The notes under the pieces are model-generated. The model searched no databases, was not told the DNA's origin, and was given only the letters and a program-made list of their open reading frames with translations. From NCBI GenBank assembly GCA_032622095.1, contig CP136063.1, forward strand, positions 61,891,897-61,955,896: 64,000 bases of DNA, read 5' to 3'. Source of the DNA: Siphonodentalium dalli. Lineage: Eukaryota > Mollusca > Scaphopoda > Gadilida > Siphonodentaliidae. The position numbers and the translations under genes were made by a program. Positions within the stretch are counted from its first letter, which is position 1; each line of letters opens with the position of its first letter. Shown here piece after piece: positions 1 through 12,071 of this stretch.

Positions 1-1
1 A

Positions 2-304
2 ATAACTCATCTGGGTGAATCCTTTCTGACAAACATGACATTTATATGGAGTATCGCCTGTGTGGATCTTCATGTGCACAGTAAGACTACTCTTCTGGGT
101 GAATCCTTTCTGACATATGTCACACAAATATGGTTTCTCGCGCGTGTGGATCCTCGTGTGTGCAGCCAAATGACTAATCTGATTGAACCCTTTCTGACAT
201 ATGTCACACGGATATGGTTTCTCGCCCGTGTGGATCCTCTTATGTACAGTCCAATGACTAATCTGAGAGAAACCTTTCTGACAAATATTACATTGATATG
301 TCAT
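2..304 (-). CDS. C2H2 zinc-finger array A, partial (continues beyond left edge)
   Basis: Open frame of 101 codons from ATG at 304-302, still open at the window edge. It encodes three complete 28-residue C2H2 fingers (C-x2-C-x3-F-x5-L-x2-H-x3-H) joined by TGEKP-like linkers, and starts a fourth. Helix cores in order are QISHWTV, NQISHLAA and TQKSSLTV. The first finger has Trp where the conserved helix Leu should be, and the second linker reads HAREKP, so some drift is visible. The family binds specific DNA in the nucleus; the target is unknown. The start is the M-T-Y-Q that opens the paralogous array at 27,441. A splice acceptor just upstream (ACAG before GAGAG) is equally possible, making this an internal exon. 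It is one of four related minus-strand arrays in the window. Confidence 0.8.
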   Translation of the reverse strand, partial: MTYQCNICQKGFSQISHWTVHKRIHTGEKPYPCDICQKGFNQISHLAAHTRIHTREKPYLCDICQKGFTQKSSLTVHMKIHTGDTPYKCHVCQKGFTQMSY

Positions 305-445
305 CTCTCCTGTCTTTACAGTCGGATTACTCTTTTATTGGACCCATTCTGCTATATATCAATTAAGTTGTGTCTCACCCTTGTGGATCCTCATTTGTCG
401 AGTCAGATAATGTTATCCAGTAGATCCTGCTTCACAAACATTTAA
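305..445 (-). pseudogene. Degenerate zinc finger upstream of array A
   Basis: Read from 445 leftward, one frame gives finger-like pieces: CEAGSTG, a TAA stop, then HYLTRQMRIHKGE, followed by a second stop. The Cys/His spacing and the linker are recognisable but the frame is broken. The same relic with the same TAA lies upstream of array C (27,442-27,640), so it decayed before that block duplicated. Confidence 0.65.
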
Positions 446-482
446 ACGAAGGATCGCATGATTACGGATCCGAGTGTTAGTC

Positions 483-655
483 ATTTCACCGGATGAGTGT
501 ATGGTGTGTCACGTGTCTCATCGGATGAGTGTATAGCGTGTCACGTGGTTCGTCGGATGAGTGGCTGGCGTTCCACGTGGTCTCACACCGTATGAGTGTA
601 TGGCGTTCCACGTGGTCCCACACCGGATGAGTATATGGCGTGTTACGTAGTCTCA
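483..655. repeat. Minisatellite of about 32-35 bp carrying CACGTG E-boxes
   Basis: About five imperfect units of the form GGATGAGTGTATGGCGTG followed by a CACGTGGT core. Intact CACGTG hexamers lie at 510-515, 542-547, 574-579 and 609-614. The array sits between the finger exon and the candidate 5' exon of array A. A paralogous array with three CACGTG sites is at 27,645-27,775. CACGTG is the bHLH/MITF/USF-type site; a regulatory role is only inferred. Confidence 0.7.
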
Positions 656-694
656 CACACTTTTCTTCACAGCCACGCGGACTCAAACCGGAAT

Positions 695-893
695 GGATTA
701 TCTTATTAGCAAACGGTGTGACATATTTCCACCACCAAGGCACTGAAGTTTATTGTGTGCGTTTCCATGGTGCTGATCCCGAATATTAAAGGAAGTTGTA
801 TCTGAGCGGGGGGGGGTGTCCAGTTTAAAAGTCCGGAAGATCAAGCGGTCGTCAGCATAGCACTTGCAGGAGTCATAGGGCATAAAGTTATCA
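695..893 (-). other. Candidate conserved 5' exon of array A (acceptor at 893, Kozak ATG at 768)
   Basis: On the minus strand a pyrimidine-rich tract ends in TTTTTATTCCAG, a good 3' splice site, with the exon beginning at 893. About 125 bases further is ACCATGG, a strong Kozak context, with the ATG at 768-766 followed by codons for METHTINFSALVVEIC before a stop. The acceptor and the ACCATGGA start region are kept beside array C (28,017 and 27,895) and, with more divergence, beside array B (19,892 and 19,612). The 54.1 kb array lacks them. I cannot find a convincing donor that joins the ATG exon to the fingers, so the gene model is incomplete. Confidence 0.4.
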
Positions 894-1309
894 CTGGAAT
901 AAAAAGAAAATATCAAGATAAATGATAATATAATAAAACAGCGATCATGGTAAAGGGACAACAAAACGGTACATTATATCCAGTATATTCGTGCAGCAGA
1001 ATCAACGCAACATTATATATGTATATCAAGTTTATCAATTATGTTGGTACATACAAGTAGACAGGTGGTGCTGTTTCATCCCGTTTTTATCACAAAAATG
1101 TTTTAATCATTATTTTAAATCTCGGAGTAAATAAAGTGCGTTTAAACAGAATAAAAAGAGGCTCAGTGGAGAATCCTGATTTCTATATAAATATGTCGAC
1201 CCAAGCCCGTTAACAGAGCTGTTGTCAAATCAAGCAGTAACCACCTCCTATATCAAGCTAAAACTGTGCAAAAAAACTGGAGGCCTGATTGTATATACCG
1301 GTAGTCTAT

Positions 1310-1990
1310 ATTTTTGTGCTTCAGTCAACCACTGAGATATCGTTGATGAAATTGAGCATGTTTATCATTGGATAATCTCTTTGGTATAAAACAAAATCAT
1401 CTCTGTTTGTTACTGTTTTGTTACCTTTATCCACAATAAGGTAAATATGTAAGTAATGACTTATGTATTCCACACGAAATACCAGCGTAAAATGATGAGA
1501 TGACAACTGTTGTAAAATATGACGTCAATGAGGGTTGCACGGCATTCTGTTATTCTTGTGGGTTTAGTTATTGTTCGTAGAAACATAAATGACTTCAACC
1601 CGTTTAAGACATTCTTATGGCATTATCAGTATTTATGTTTATGTTGAAATCTCCCACCAGGAAGCATTATTTTTTCTCCTCATGTATTTAGTTAGTTAGT
1701 AATGTTTCAAGTTTTTCAGAAAAATATTGACGTCAGAATGTGGGCATCCAGGTTGATTCTTGTTTATATGATAACGGATTTTCAATAAATAATCTTTCAA
1801 AGATTTTCGTGAATATAGATAAGTCTGCTCGAACTTGTGCTTTAATGTTATTATTAACATAAATTCCAACCCAGCCCCTTCTCTGTCATTCCTATGGTTT
1901 TCATATAAACAGTAACTCCCCGTTTTGTCAGTACATTGGAGACTCAGCTGTCGGCAAAGTTTCAACAACACCTATTAACGAACCAAAGCC
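1310..1990 (-). pseudogene. LINE endonuclease-domain relic (copy I)
   Basis: Conceptual minus-strand translation, read across several stops and frameshifts, gives the signature series of an APE-type endonuclease from a non-LTR retrotransposon. In order: a PHSDVNIFLKNLKHY segment, GDFNININTDNAIR (catalytic GDFN block), KPTRITECRATLIDVIFYN (the PTRIT...ATLID block), then SHYLHIYLIVD at the place of the SDH-P motif, with the His-Tyr change disabling it. No reverse transcriptase follows. Copies of the same relic are at 28,430-28,870 (with an internal deletion of about 235 bp) and 54,295-54,880, so it predates the block duplication. Motif order resembles CR1-like elements; the clade is uncertain. 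Confidence 0.65.
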
Positions 1991-2361
1991 GGACGCTTTG
2001 GGTCGTATATAGACTATACATGTATCTAATTTTGTGACGTCACCAATTATTATCTAATACGACGCAAACTCCATACAGCGCCCTCTACGCTATCGCTGCG
2101 ATATAGCACTGCCATAATGACATTAATTGGTAAGGAATTCTTACGTGTTTTTAGTTCTTATGTTTTAGGATTAAAAGTGTCTATGTCTGGCTCAGTTCAT
2201 ATTGTCCGTATCAATACCGAAAGAATTAACATTATTGCAAACTGAAAAAAAAATTGTTGGTGAAAACAAGATAATAGGTAACTAAATACAGTTCCGCGAC
2301 GATATGTAAAAATAGATTTACCGTCTCCAAAGCACCATCATTGTGGCAGTGGTATCTCAGC

Positions 2362-3170
2362 GGATAAAGTGTTGCCTTTTCCGACACAGCAATTATGATT
2401 TTGTGTGAAAACTTACTACGGTGGTCGATGTCAGTAAATATTCTGGGGACTATTTTCTGCGAATGCATTCATTAACTAACTTATAAAATAAAGTTCAAAT
2501 TCATTACAAACACTCGTTTTACTTCTTCCCGGTACTAAACCGGTAGGGGTGTTTGAATGGTGTACCTATAGGCTATATCATGCATTTAGAATTACATACC
2601 CCTAGCGGTATGTGAGCGATACTGGTAACTATTCATAACGGTATATACATATATTGTGCGGCATATTGCAAATGTATGGCACAACATACTATAGTAGGGA
2701 CACCTGAAATTAAAATGCGACTTATATAATTTCTGAAGTATTTCAAACATGAAGTCCTGTTCGTTAGCGAGTCAGAACTACATGTATTCAATCTGTTTTG
2801 GTGGGAATATATATAATGTGTCAAAACTTACTAAACATAACATTTTTATCTGTATTTTATCATGTATGCGTTTCCATATTTTCGGAGAGAGTCAGCTCAA
2901 GCAGTGAGTGGAACTCGCTCGGTTAAACTCTGGCTAGAGATGTTCCCCTTTTTACCTGTTTTAACGCACAAACCAAACTGCGTTTTAGCAGCATCATATT
3001 GATACTTCCGGGAATGATTTAAGATGTTCCATCTTCGGTGATAAATATTGTATTTTTCAAGGTATTCCGCATTGCATAAGAGAGTTATTAAACCGTTATG
3101 ACCGACATCGACCGCCGTAGTAAGTTTTCACACATAATCGCCGTGCCGACAAAAGGCAACACTTTGTCAG
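2362..3170. mobile_element. Element with about 65-bp inverted ends, present only in copy I
   Basis: Bases 2,366-2,430 and 3,100-3,165 are inverted repeats sharing AAAGTGTTGCCTTTT and ACTTACTACGG...GGTCGATGTC. The left arm starts where copy I stops matching copy II (2,361 against 29,259), which suggests inserted DNA. No open frame and no clear target duplication were found. Just to the right (3,296-3,345) AGCTGAATACAGCT occurs twice, followed by its inverse. Confidence 0.45.
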
Positions 3171-4310
3171 AAAACAAGCGACGATTTTTATTTGGTTGAG
3201 GGTGACCGGAGAATATGGTAGCCTAATTTCGATGCGCAAATTAGCGCTTCTAGTTTTATATTATCGAAAACAGCCGATTTGAGAGTATAATATATAGCTG
3301 AATACAGCTAGGTTAGCTGAATACAGCTATTGTAGCTGTATTCTCACATTTGCCAGACCTGACAAATAGCCATAATTTATTTATTCATAGCCAATCCCAA
3401 AACAAAGAAGTCCTGATCGCAGATTATATTGGCTTTACAGTACACGGTAAAACGACACCATACTCATACACAAATTACTAGCACAACTTGCAGAAGAAAT
3501 AAATAAAGTAAACCTACACATCGGCGGGATATATATCAAAATGTCTCAGACCAACCGTTTAATATCAAGTCAATAATCTAAAACTAAACAGTTGGTATCC
3601 TGCATCGTCACCCTCTATTGAACTATTATCACAGGTATTAATAGGCAATGAATATTTTTCCAAACCATTATTCGTGGATTCAGATGCTGTTTAAGAATGA
3701 TCGATCTACAAATATCACTGAAGAAACAGAATTTTCCTTCCCTACAAATAGAAAATATAGTATATATGTGAATAGTAATAGTCTACTGGCGACGATGTGC
3801 TAGTATTATTCAAATGTCGGATTTATAGAAGTGTTCTTCTGAAGAAAAAAAAATGACTCGCCAATAGTTGTGTAAGTTATGTAACCGCTGGCGATTCCAT
3901 GAAGTCGGTGTCTAGTGGGTGTGGATCTCCAGGGTGGTTGTGCCTCCGAGATATGACAGCCTCTGTTCGTCCATAGTTGGCAACACAAGCTGCGATATTA
4001 CAGTGTATTCACAGATGGAATATTTGTCACACATGGAGATGCCTAGAGGAGAGTCAAAGAATCACCCCTTTCAACAAACATGGATGATGGATCTGATAGT
4101 CTGATCGTCGAGACTCGATTTTGAGGTGAACCTAGAACAAATTGGTGACATGCTGCTTTTTATGTCATTTTGTCGGACAGAATCTGGGGAACAATATGTC
4201 CAAAATCCGCAGAAATCAGCTATGGAGAGGGGGATTTTACTGTTCCTTAAATAGGGTCCTATACATAATTTATGACTTGTTGTGTCAATTTTGCTGTTCC
4301 TTATTAGTCC

Positions 4311-4566
4311 AGTCAATCAGATGGAAAGATACCCCAACGTGAACAAATTGCTATCCAATATATTTTGGTGTATTTGAATGCAACTATACCATGTATTAAC
4401 ATGGCCAAAATCCCCACGAACCCAGGGTGGAAAAGTCAACATTTTAGGGTCAAAAGCCAGGAATATGTAAACAAACAAAAAATGGTGAAAATTGTAATTT
4501 TCTAGTTGAGACTCGGATTTTAAAATGAAACTATATAAAATGGATAACAAGCCGATTTTTTGGGAC
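4311..4566. other. Unassigned AT-rich DNA
   Basis: No gene recognised. The stretch resembles 61,480-61,620 (both contain GAGACTCGGATTTTAAA), so it belongs to the end of the duplicated flank. Confidence 0.5.
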
Positions 4567-4935
4567 ACTTTATTGGTCTATTTTAGAGCAGACCATTCAG
4601 GTAATACAATACATCATAGAGAGCATTAGGCTGTTCCTATAGCTACGTACCGACAAAAATGTCCCAAATTTATTGATTGTATTGTTTTTGTCCCATAAGC
4701 GATAATGAGTCTAATTAACGTTTATTTTTGAGAAAAGTACACAAAAAACTTTCGGGTATCTGTTAACAGTAACCACTTTTGTACGTTAGCTAAACAATCA
4801 CACCTTTTTATACCAGAAAATATTCGAAATAAAATCCATATTAATTGAGAGAAGCATTTCCGGTCTTCGATTCAAATCTGATAGCTTCTACCCTGGTAAC
4901 TATATAATACATGTTTACAAAGACATAATCCACCT
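4567..4935. mobile_element. M1 MITE, truncated copy
   Basis: About 370 bp of the M1 element (see 20,139-20,658). It lacks one end; the other keeps the terminal inverted repeat and TTAA at 4,936-4,939. Internal landmarks include TTAACAGTAACCAC and the AATATTCGAAATAAAAT segment. A scrap of another copy lies near 5,275-5,315. Confidence 0.75.
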
Positions 4936-5204
4936 TTAAAGATATTTAACAAATACTTCTATATTAGCCATATATATTTTCAGTTGCTTTCGTCAAATAT
5001 GACTTTTGACAACAGAATCGATTTCTTGCCAATTTCTTCAGTGTTAACCCATCTTATCGCGAACCACGACCACACTGCAATGACACTTGAATTGGTGAAT
5101 GTCTTAATGCACTGTCGACATTTTTTTGTAATCCATTGTGCCACTATGTGTGTAGTCATTCAACTCCATTGAGAGAATCTCGTATCGTAAATTCAGCACT
5201 ATGT

Positions 5205-5270
5205 ATCTTCACGTGTAGTCAGGCCATTTTTTCTGAGTAAATCCCTCGCCACAAATATAACACCTATATA
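5205..5270 (-). pseudogene. Single zinc-finger relic
   Basis: The minus strand gives YRCYICGEGFTQKKWPDYT-like residues with one shift of frame: the first half of a C2H2 finger. The sequence just before it (about 5,100-5,205) resembles 14,790-14,880, so a decayed flank is shared between those places. Confidence 0.5.
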
Positions 5271-5394
5271 TATACCCCGGTAGTTATATAATACATGTTT
5301 ACAAAGAAATATAGAAAAAAAAGAAGATAAAATCAAATCGTACACACATGTCCAGCCATAGTCAGATAACATATATATAGTGGGTTACTAGAGT

Positions 5395-8300
5395 AGCTCA
5401 TTGTGGTTTTGTATGCACTTGTATGTCCAGAGCAAAACTCTTCATGAATCCACTAATTGAAGGTACACGAACAATATTTGGTTGGTAACACATTTCCCAT
5501 TGACGGCGAAATGGGTCAAATGGCCACGCCCCTTTTTGCGCGAAGTACTACCACCCGTCGTGACTCTATCTCCAGAATCGTTGGACATAGGGGGTCATGT
5601 GACCACTCAAAATGTGCGGAACGGCCACATTATGGGGGGTCAGTAATACATTTTCATATCCAAAAGTCAATGGTTTTTAAGATAATTGCCAAAATAAAAT
5701 CCATTTTTGAGGGCCTGAACCCCAATTTTGGGATTCAGCACTTTTATCTCAAATTTGAGCCCCCAATTAGAATTTTATTGACCTATATCCATCGGTGCCA
5801 CATACAGGTATCATTTCTGATATTTTCTGTACCATTATCGGATGGGATTGACCTTCAGGGAGCTCTTGACCCTGAAAATAAGGTTTTTGGATGGAATATA
5901 TTGGTCGTAGAATGAAAATCAGACATTTTCCCAATAACAAAGATGTTGAGGAAATCATCAATTACAGGGTATTTGATCAGTAACCAAAAACTCCTACAAA
6001 AAGGTTACCTGGTGATATAATTTGAATGTAGTTCATCTTTTGTTATCTAGATTTCATGGCCTTTGATGTGAGATGGTTGCCAAAATGGTTATAAATGGAA
6101 TGACATATACATGTATCACATTAGCAATATACATGTAAATGAGTTCAATGTGTTATTTTCTTTAAACTTATGGGAGAACAGGGTGTTTTTATGGTATTCT
6201 AATGTTGAATTGAATTATACTCAGCCCACAAGCAGGTTTAGTGATGTTGAGTTACTACAATTTGATCAATCAGTATGATTCGGTAGTCGAGCAGGTTGTG
6301 TCTTTATCAGTCCCACATCAATTTTGATTGGATGCATCACCATTTTGTATAAAGGTTCTACAATTTCCCTAACACGTACATTATTTTAGAACAAATAATG
6401 GCTAGCCTGGCATGATCGCCTATATTTATATCCTGATATATTTATATGTACACGTAGATGTATATTTGCCATAAATTGTTTCTGGTTCAAATTTGGGAGT
6501 TTGTAAGAAAATAAGTAATAAGAAAGATGCAGTTGCAGTAATATTAAAAAATATTGTCCTGTTCAAAACTAACAAATACATGTCTATTGATTATTGGTGT
6601 GATATCCAGTAATAAAGACTAAAATAATCCTTCAGATTATTTTATAAGGGCTTTAGTCCAGTTATAATAAATCCACACATTAAAAATATAGGGCTTCCAT
6701 ACATACAGAATATTTTCCAACTTGACAATCGTTGCTTGTGTTCAACTGAGTGAGTTCATGTGAGGTTCATGGAAATTTATTTGGCAAGCTTGATTCTAAA
6801 GTGTCTAGCTTTATGGGCTTGAAATACCGAATGCAATCCTGTTGCATTGTGAGCTCAGAGTGAGTTAGAAGAAAAATACAAGCATCAGTTGATATGCAGA
6901 TATAAATACATACAAATCTACATTCTGCAGGTAGCCATGCATGCTATGCAATCCTCCCTCATGTTTCAACTTATCAAGGAAAAATGATCACATTACCAAT
7001 GACTATGATAGTCAGATGTTTTTGTAGATTTTGTAGAATTGTGAATGTTGTAGATTTTGTAGATTTGTGGATGTTGTAATGCAATATAGATCTCCATTAT
7101 AGTTGCACAAATTTATTTTTCATTTCGTCCCTTTAAATTGACTTTTATTTTTTATGTATGTATATGTGCCACTCCAAAAATGTCAGTAAAAGTACTGTAA
7201 ACCGTTTGGTTTGATGTTATAGGCACAGGAGATATATATATATATACTTTACATGTCAAATATTGTGAACCCTGCAGTTACGTGTATGTGTGTCAGTCGC
7301 ATTATGTGTGTGATGTACATACAGTAACTACTGTACATGTATACTCTAGTGAAATTTATGGTCTGCACTCTGCGGTATTTCAAAATCATGCTATGGCCAT
7401 GCATACATATACATATGTACACTGATTCTAACACAATGATTGTCAGGTTATAATCTATGTTTGAGGAAGGTTACTACGTATTTTTCATTTGTGTTGCATT
7501 TGTCATTTGTCAATGTTACTAGTGCAGAGCCCATTTAATTTTCATGAGACTGGTGGACTTCATGTCTATACTCCTAAATAAACATGACTCTGAGTCTTAT
7601 CAGACCAAGACGGTATTGTGTAGGTTTTACTAGAATTATATTTAGAAAAGACTCAACCATTATTTTTCCACTACCCTATATATCACAATATATTCATATG
7701 GCAGTATTCATCCCAAGTTTAGTGGTGATGCTAATAAATTTGGTATGATAGTCAGGTAGAGCAAAGCGATCTGAACAAATCGAGGATAAGCCACTATGTG
7801 TAGTGTACATTAAAAAACATGTATATTGTGAAATATTTTAATAATGGGTGCTGGTTTTTACAAACTGGCCATAATTGAAATGACTATTCCTGTTGTTTAC
7901 CAAACATCAGTGTACACATTAAATATTTTGAAGTATATATGTTCTTGAATGTTTCATACAGACACTGACTTTTGCACAAATTGCTCGGATTAGCCAAACA
8001 ATGCAAAAAGAACCAACTTTAGGTAAAATGATGGTACTATTTCTTAACAGAATCGCCTTGACCTACAAACATCGATCATAGCAATCCAGCAGTACCCATC
8101 AGCAAAATATAAAATTAGCAGGACCACTTAACCTGTGGTGGTATTGAAAATGAAAATATCTTTAAAATGGTAAGTTATGAGGGCTATTAGCTATTATGAA
8201 GAATTATGTTAGTGAAATTATAGACCCTCATCTTCTCCAACCTGCAACTATCATGGCCAATCAAAACTAATGTGGGACTGACAAAGGCTCATTCTACTAT

Positions 8301-9413
8301 TGATTGAATAGTGACGATTCCATCATTTCCTAAACTTTTTGTGAGATGAGGTGTCCTTTTGGAAGAATTGATTACTTCTGAAATATATACTGGTATATAT
8401 ATGGTCATCTGTCATCTGATTACAACATGTTTTTACTATGCCCAGATGCAATACCCATTTTATGATCGCAACATGTGGCTGCTGCATGAAGCAAACAGCT
8501 GGTCATTCCATTTAGTAAAAGTGTTTAGCATGTTTCATAGCTTGGTCACTTAAAGCAGATCAGCTGTTAAATGTTGATAACAAATTTTGAAACCTGTTTT
8601 GTTCAATCTGTACATTTCTGTTGATTAGAGCACAATTGTTACCTGATTTTTTGGTAAAGCACACCAGTTTCCAAGTCATGTTCAGTCGGGAAGGGCTCAT
8701 GTTGTGTGTCGGGGTCAACACATCCTCAGCAGCAATTTCCAGCTAATCCCATTGTGTGTGGTCAATTGTGCTCTTAAGTTGATCAGAGAATGCGGATAGT
8801 TCTTTAAAAAGTGACCTTGTGGTATTGTATACTTGTGGTGCATTACATGCTGAAATCGTTTTTTTGGCAATTATCTTAGAAACCATTGACTTTTGGATAT
8901 GAAAATGTATTATTGACCCCCCCCATAATGTGGATTTTCAGGGTCAAGAGCTCCTTGAAGGTCAATCCCATCCGATAATGGTACAGATATTATACCTATA
9001 TGTGGCACCGATGGATATAGATAAATAAAATTATAATTGGGGGCTCAGCTTTGAGATAAAAGTGCTGAACCCCAAAATTGGGGTTCAGGCCCTCAAAAAT
9101 GGATTTTATTTTGGTTTTTGGCAATTATCTTAAAAACCATTGACTTTTGGATATGAAAATGTATTACTGACCCCCCATAATGTGGCCATTCCGCACATTT
9201 TGAGTGGTCACACGACCCCCTATGTCCAACGGTTCTGGAGATAGTAACGACGGGTGGTAGTACTTCGCGCAAAAAGGGGCGTGGTCATTTGACCCATTTC
9301 GCCGTCAATGGGAAATGTGTTACCAATCAAATATTGTTCGTGTACCTTCAATTAGTGGATTCATGAAGAGTTTTGCTCTGGACATACAAGTGCATACAAA
9401 ACCACCATGAGCT
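5395..9413. mobile_element. 4.0 kb non-autonomous DNA transposon with about 480-bp TIRs and 8-bp TSD
   Basis: The arms 5,395-5,880 and 8,935-9,413 are inverted copies of each other at roughly 90 percent identity or more. They begin AGCTCATTGTGG and end CCACCATGAGCT. The element is flanked by a perfect 8-bp direct repeat, ACTAGAGT, at 5,387-5,394 and 9,414-9,421. An 8-bp target duplication is typical of hAT elements, although the termini are not the usual CAG form. Next to the right arm, 8,860-8,935 repeats a piece of the arm (ATTGACTTTTGGATATG, then CCCCCATAATGTGG). The 3 kb interior (5,900-8,860) has no long reading frame and no transposase. The open frame across 5,457-5,915 is a by-product of the arm. 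Confidence 0.85.
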
Positions 9414-9425
9414 ACTAGAGTAGGT

Positions 9426-10652
9426 AGGGTTCTCTATTCCGAAGGTTCATTATTCCGAATGTTCACTATTCCGAAGGTTCATTATTCCGAGGGTTCCCTA
9501 TTTCGAAGGTTCATTATTCCGAATGTTCGCTATTCTGAAGGTTCGCTATTCTTCATGACTGACATAAACTACATGTGAGAGATACAGTCTGCCCGAACTG
9601 GCAATCTGTATTTGAAATAAAAATCAACCGCAATATCACATATATAAAATATATGCCATATTATATACCATTTGAAATAGGAAGCTCTCAGACATTGCAT
9701 TTTCAACTTATCCGGTATAATAAACCAGTATAATAAACATGTTGTTTTTGTTCAGTTACCAACGTGTTTCTGTGCCGAAGTTTCATCTGGTTTTGTTGCG
9801 CAAAGTATTATTTTCAATGGAGGGGGAAATAACTATATTTTAAAGATAGTTATCTCCCTTCCATTGAAAATACATTTTTAGTTGTATTATGTTGCATTAT
9901 GGGAGCCATAACGGGAGAATCTTTTTATGATTTCAGCTGTTTTCTATTTCTCTATGGGCATCTTCTGAGACACAAACGTTTCAAATGGTGATGAAATATA
10001 GTATTTTAATCGTATTTTGTGGCATAAATTGTTATTAAAACCGTATATCAATGTACTATAAACAAAATAATCGGTGAATTGAAAATTAAGTGGACCTTTA
10101 AAGTCAATACAAAGTCACAATTGCAGTTAGGTTCATCTCATATCCGTCTATCCTGCGATATTCTGCTACGCAGTATGTTCTAGCATCCAGTATTCATTAA
10201 GCGTTATAGCCCTACTGTTATAATCCGCCTTTAGCTGGCGTATTCTTGCCTCTAAGATTATTGAGATATTACATCAGACGTAATGAGATTAAATCGTATG
10301 GAAACATAGCAATTGTGTGGGCTGCGTGACGTGAATATGTAATGAGAAATAACGTCATAGGTAGTGACATTAAATCTCAAGAAAACCCGCGAAAACAAAA
10401 CAATATCACATTTACTGTTTTAATGTTTTAAGTTATTTTCTTCATAAAAAGAGTCTTCGTGATAATGAACCTCTCAGTGCTTTAGAATATATAATTTACC
10501 TTAAAATAACAAAAAACCGAAAAGCGAACGTTCGGAATAGAGAACCTTCGGAATAGCGAACCTTCGGAATAGTGAACCTTCGGAATAGAGAACCTTCGGA
10601 ACAGAGAACCTTCGGAATAGTGAACCTTCGGAATAGCGAACCTTCGGAATAG
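9426..10652. mobile_element. Element bounded by inverted arrays of a 15-bp repeat
   Basis: The left end (9,426-9,555) is about nine tandem copies of ATTCCGAAGGTTCACT-like units. The right end (10,523-10,652) carries about nine copies of the reverse complement, GAACCTTCGGAATAG. Between them is about 970 bp of non-coding DNA, most of which matches 56,455-56,960. The right boundary (AATAGAG followed by CAT-T-CC) is shared with ends near 57,120 and 57,620, which supports it as a true terminus. A frame at 10,482-10,697 is translated repeat. Confidence 0.65.
9810..9871. repeat. Short hairpin (62 bp inverted repeat)
   Basis: ATTTTCAATGGAGGGGGAAA pairs with TTATCTCCCTTCCATTGAAAAT across a short AT loop; the stem is about 27 bp. 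The GGGAGATAACTA core is a motif I associate with small molluscan MITEs. It lies inside the 9,426-10,652 element. Confidence 0.6.
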
Positions 10653-10659
10653 AGACATA

Positions 10660-12070
10660 TCACCACCTATACTACCCATCAATCTGCACAAGGCCACGCA
10701 CGCAATTAAATTAACTTAGGAGCTATGGAAATCACCCGCAGGTATTATCTCACAAACAGGCGAGCAAGTGTACAAACGTATATGGTACATGTATACACAC
10801 GGAATAACATACATCTGCACAATTATTCCAATTATCAGTAGAACTCTAACAAACGCGAGCCATCGAATTTCTACATGAATAAACCACACTCACATCGTCT
10901 ATAAATACGAGAACAAATAATGCATATACGTATACCACATCCACACGACATACACACAGCCTTTCCTTTCTCTCTACTATCAAAATGGGTCTTTGTTATC
11001 TATGCGGTCAGCAATACGTACACGGTATACATTTATGGATAAATAAATGCTCTGCTTGTTCATCCAGGTGCACCTGAGAGGTTGTAGGACGACAAACATT
11101 CTCTCGGTGAACACCGACATGCGAGGGATTCAGTAAAGGTCAGTTAGGCTCGTGGTATAGAGTAATTGATGCATTGAGAGTCTTTGACGTTTGACTTCAA
11201 TTTGTGTCAGGCCAAACAATATATAACCGTGTTTCTGGTGACATGCATGAACAAAATAGGGGTGGGCGGTGGCTTTTCGTTTTTTTATTTAAATTTTTTC
11301 ATTTTATTTTCAACTTCACTCAAAATAAATATGAATACCCCCCTTCCCGGACTTCTCCTTTGTGTAATTTACAATACAATAATAGACCTAAGTACATAAT
11401 ATTGAATAAAACATGAAAAACTAATTTTTATTCAGCTGTGACCTAACTGAAGTGTGGTATAATTTCCGGTTTAACAGTACACGCGATGTTTCCATCTTTT
11501 CGGAAATGAAACAGCTTACAGGGAAAATCAAATCGGATGCGTACTAATTTAGCAATATCAATAAAATGAAAACGGTTGGGGCCGGAATAGGGTCGGGCGG
11601 GTCACCAGAAACACAGGTCTTTTTTATTTTGGCCCTACCATGTGTGGATATCCCATGTTGATCAGCATGCCCCTTAGCGACATATATTGTGAATGTCTTA
11701 CAGTACTGTTGACATGAATTAGTGAATATCTTACTGTACTGACGACATGCATGTTTTAGTGTAAACATATTGTATTGCATAATATCGCAACGGGATTGAG
11801 ACACAAGTTTTGCAACTTACAAAGGGTCCCACTCCCCACAAAATGAACATAAAATATAATTACACACAAACATTATAATGCATATGTACAAACATCTTAT
11901 CACTTATAACAATATAATGATATAATCTTGAGTGTGACCATAACGGTGGATATTTCACTTCATGGGGTGGTTCGTCTCGTGGGTCGGTGGCTCAGGTGAG
12001 TCTTCACCTTCTATGTAGTGACAATACAACATGTAGTTACTTTTGCGGCATAGGTTTGCACATTAAGGTG
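10660..12070. other. No firm gene; minor repeats
   Basis: No long coding frame. A 31-codon frame from ATG at 10,985 encodes MGLCYLCGQQ... with two CxxC pairs and stops at about 11,080; it is too short to claim. A run of about 30 bases at 11,141-11,172 (GTCAGTTAGGCTCGTGGTAT) recurs at 34,588. GTGTTTCTGGTGAC at 11,229-11,242 is inverted at 11,604-11,617, marking a possible small TIR element of about 390 bp. Confidence 0.4.
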
Positions 12071-12071
12071 T

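Larger units (their letters stand above)
305..4310. repeat. Segmental-duplication flank, copy I
   Basis: Nearly all of 305-2,361 re-appears at 27,442-29,259 with a few percent divergence; 1,376-2,050 is also present at 54,295-54,985. After an unrelated stretch (2,362-3,370), similarity resumes: 3,370-4,310 matches 31,720-33,110 and 58,640-61,480. Copy I lacks the material that copies II and III share between (II 29,260-31,700). It also keeps the uninserted form of the site where copy II carries an M1 element. Confidence 0.8.

Noticed and set aside
2340-2430. tRNA gene or tRNA-derived SINE head (GGTATCTCAGCGGATAAAG)
   Set aside because: The A-box-like start has no matching B box at the right distance and no cloverleaf; the piece belongs to an inverted-repeat element.
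5457-5915. 152-codon protein on the + strand
   Set aside because: It lies within the long TIR of the 5,395-9,413 element; the inverse arm does not keep the frame and no domain is visible.
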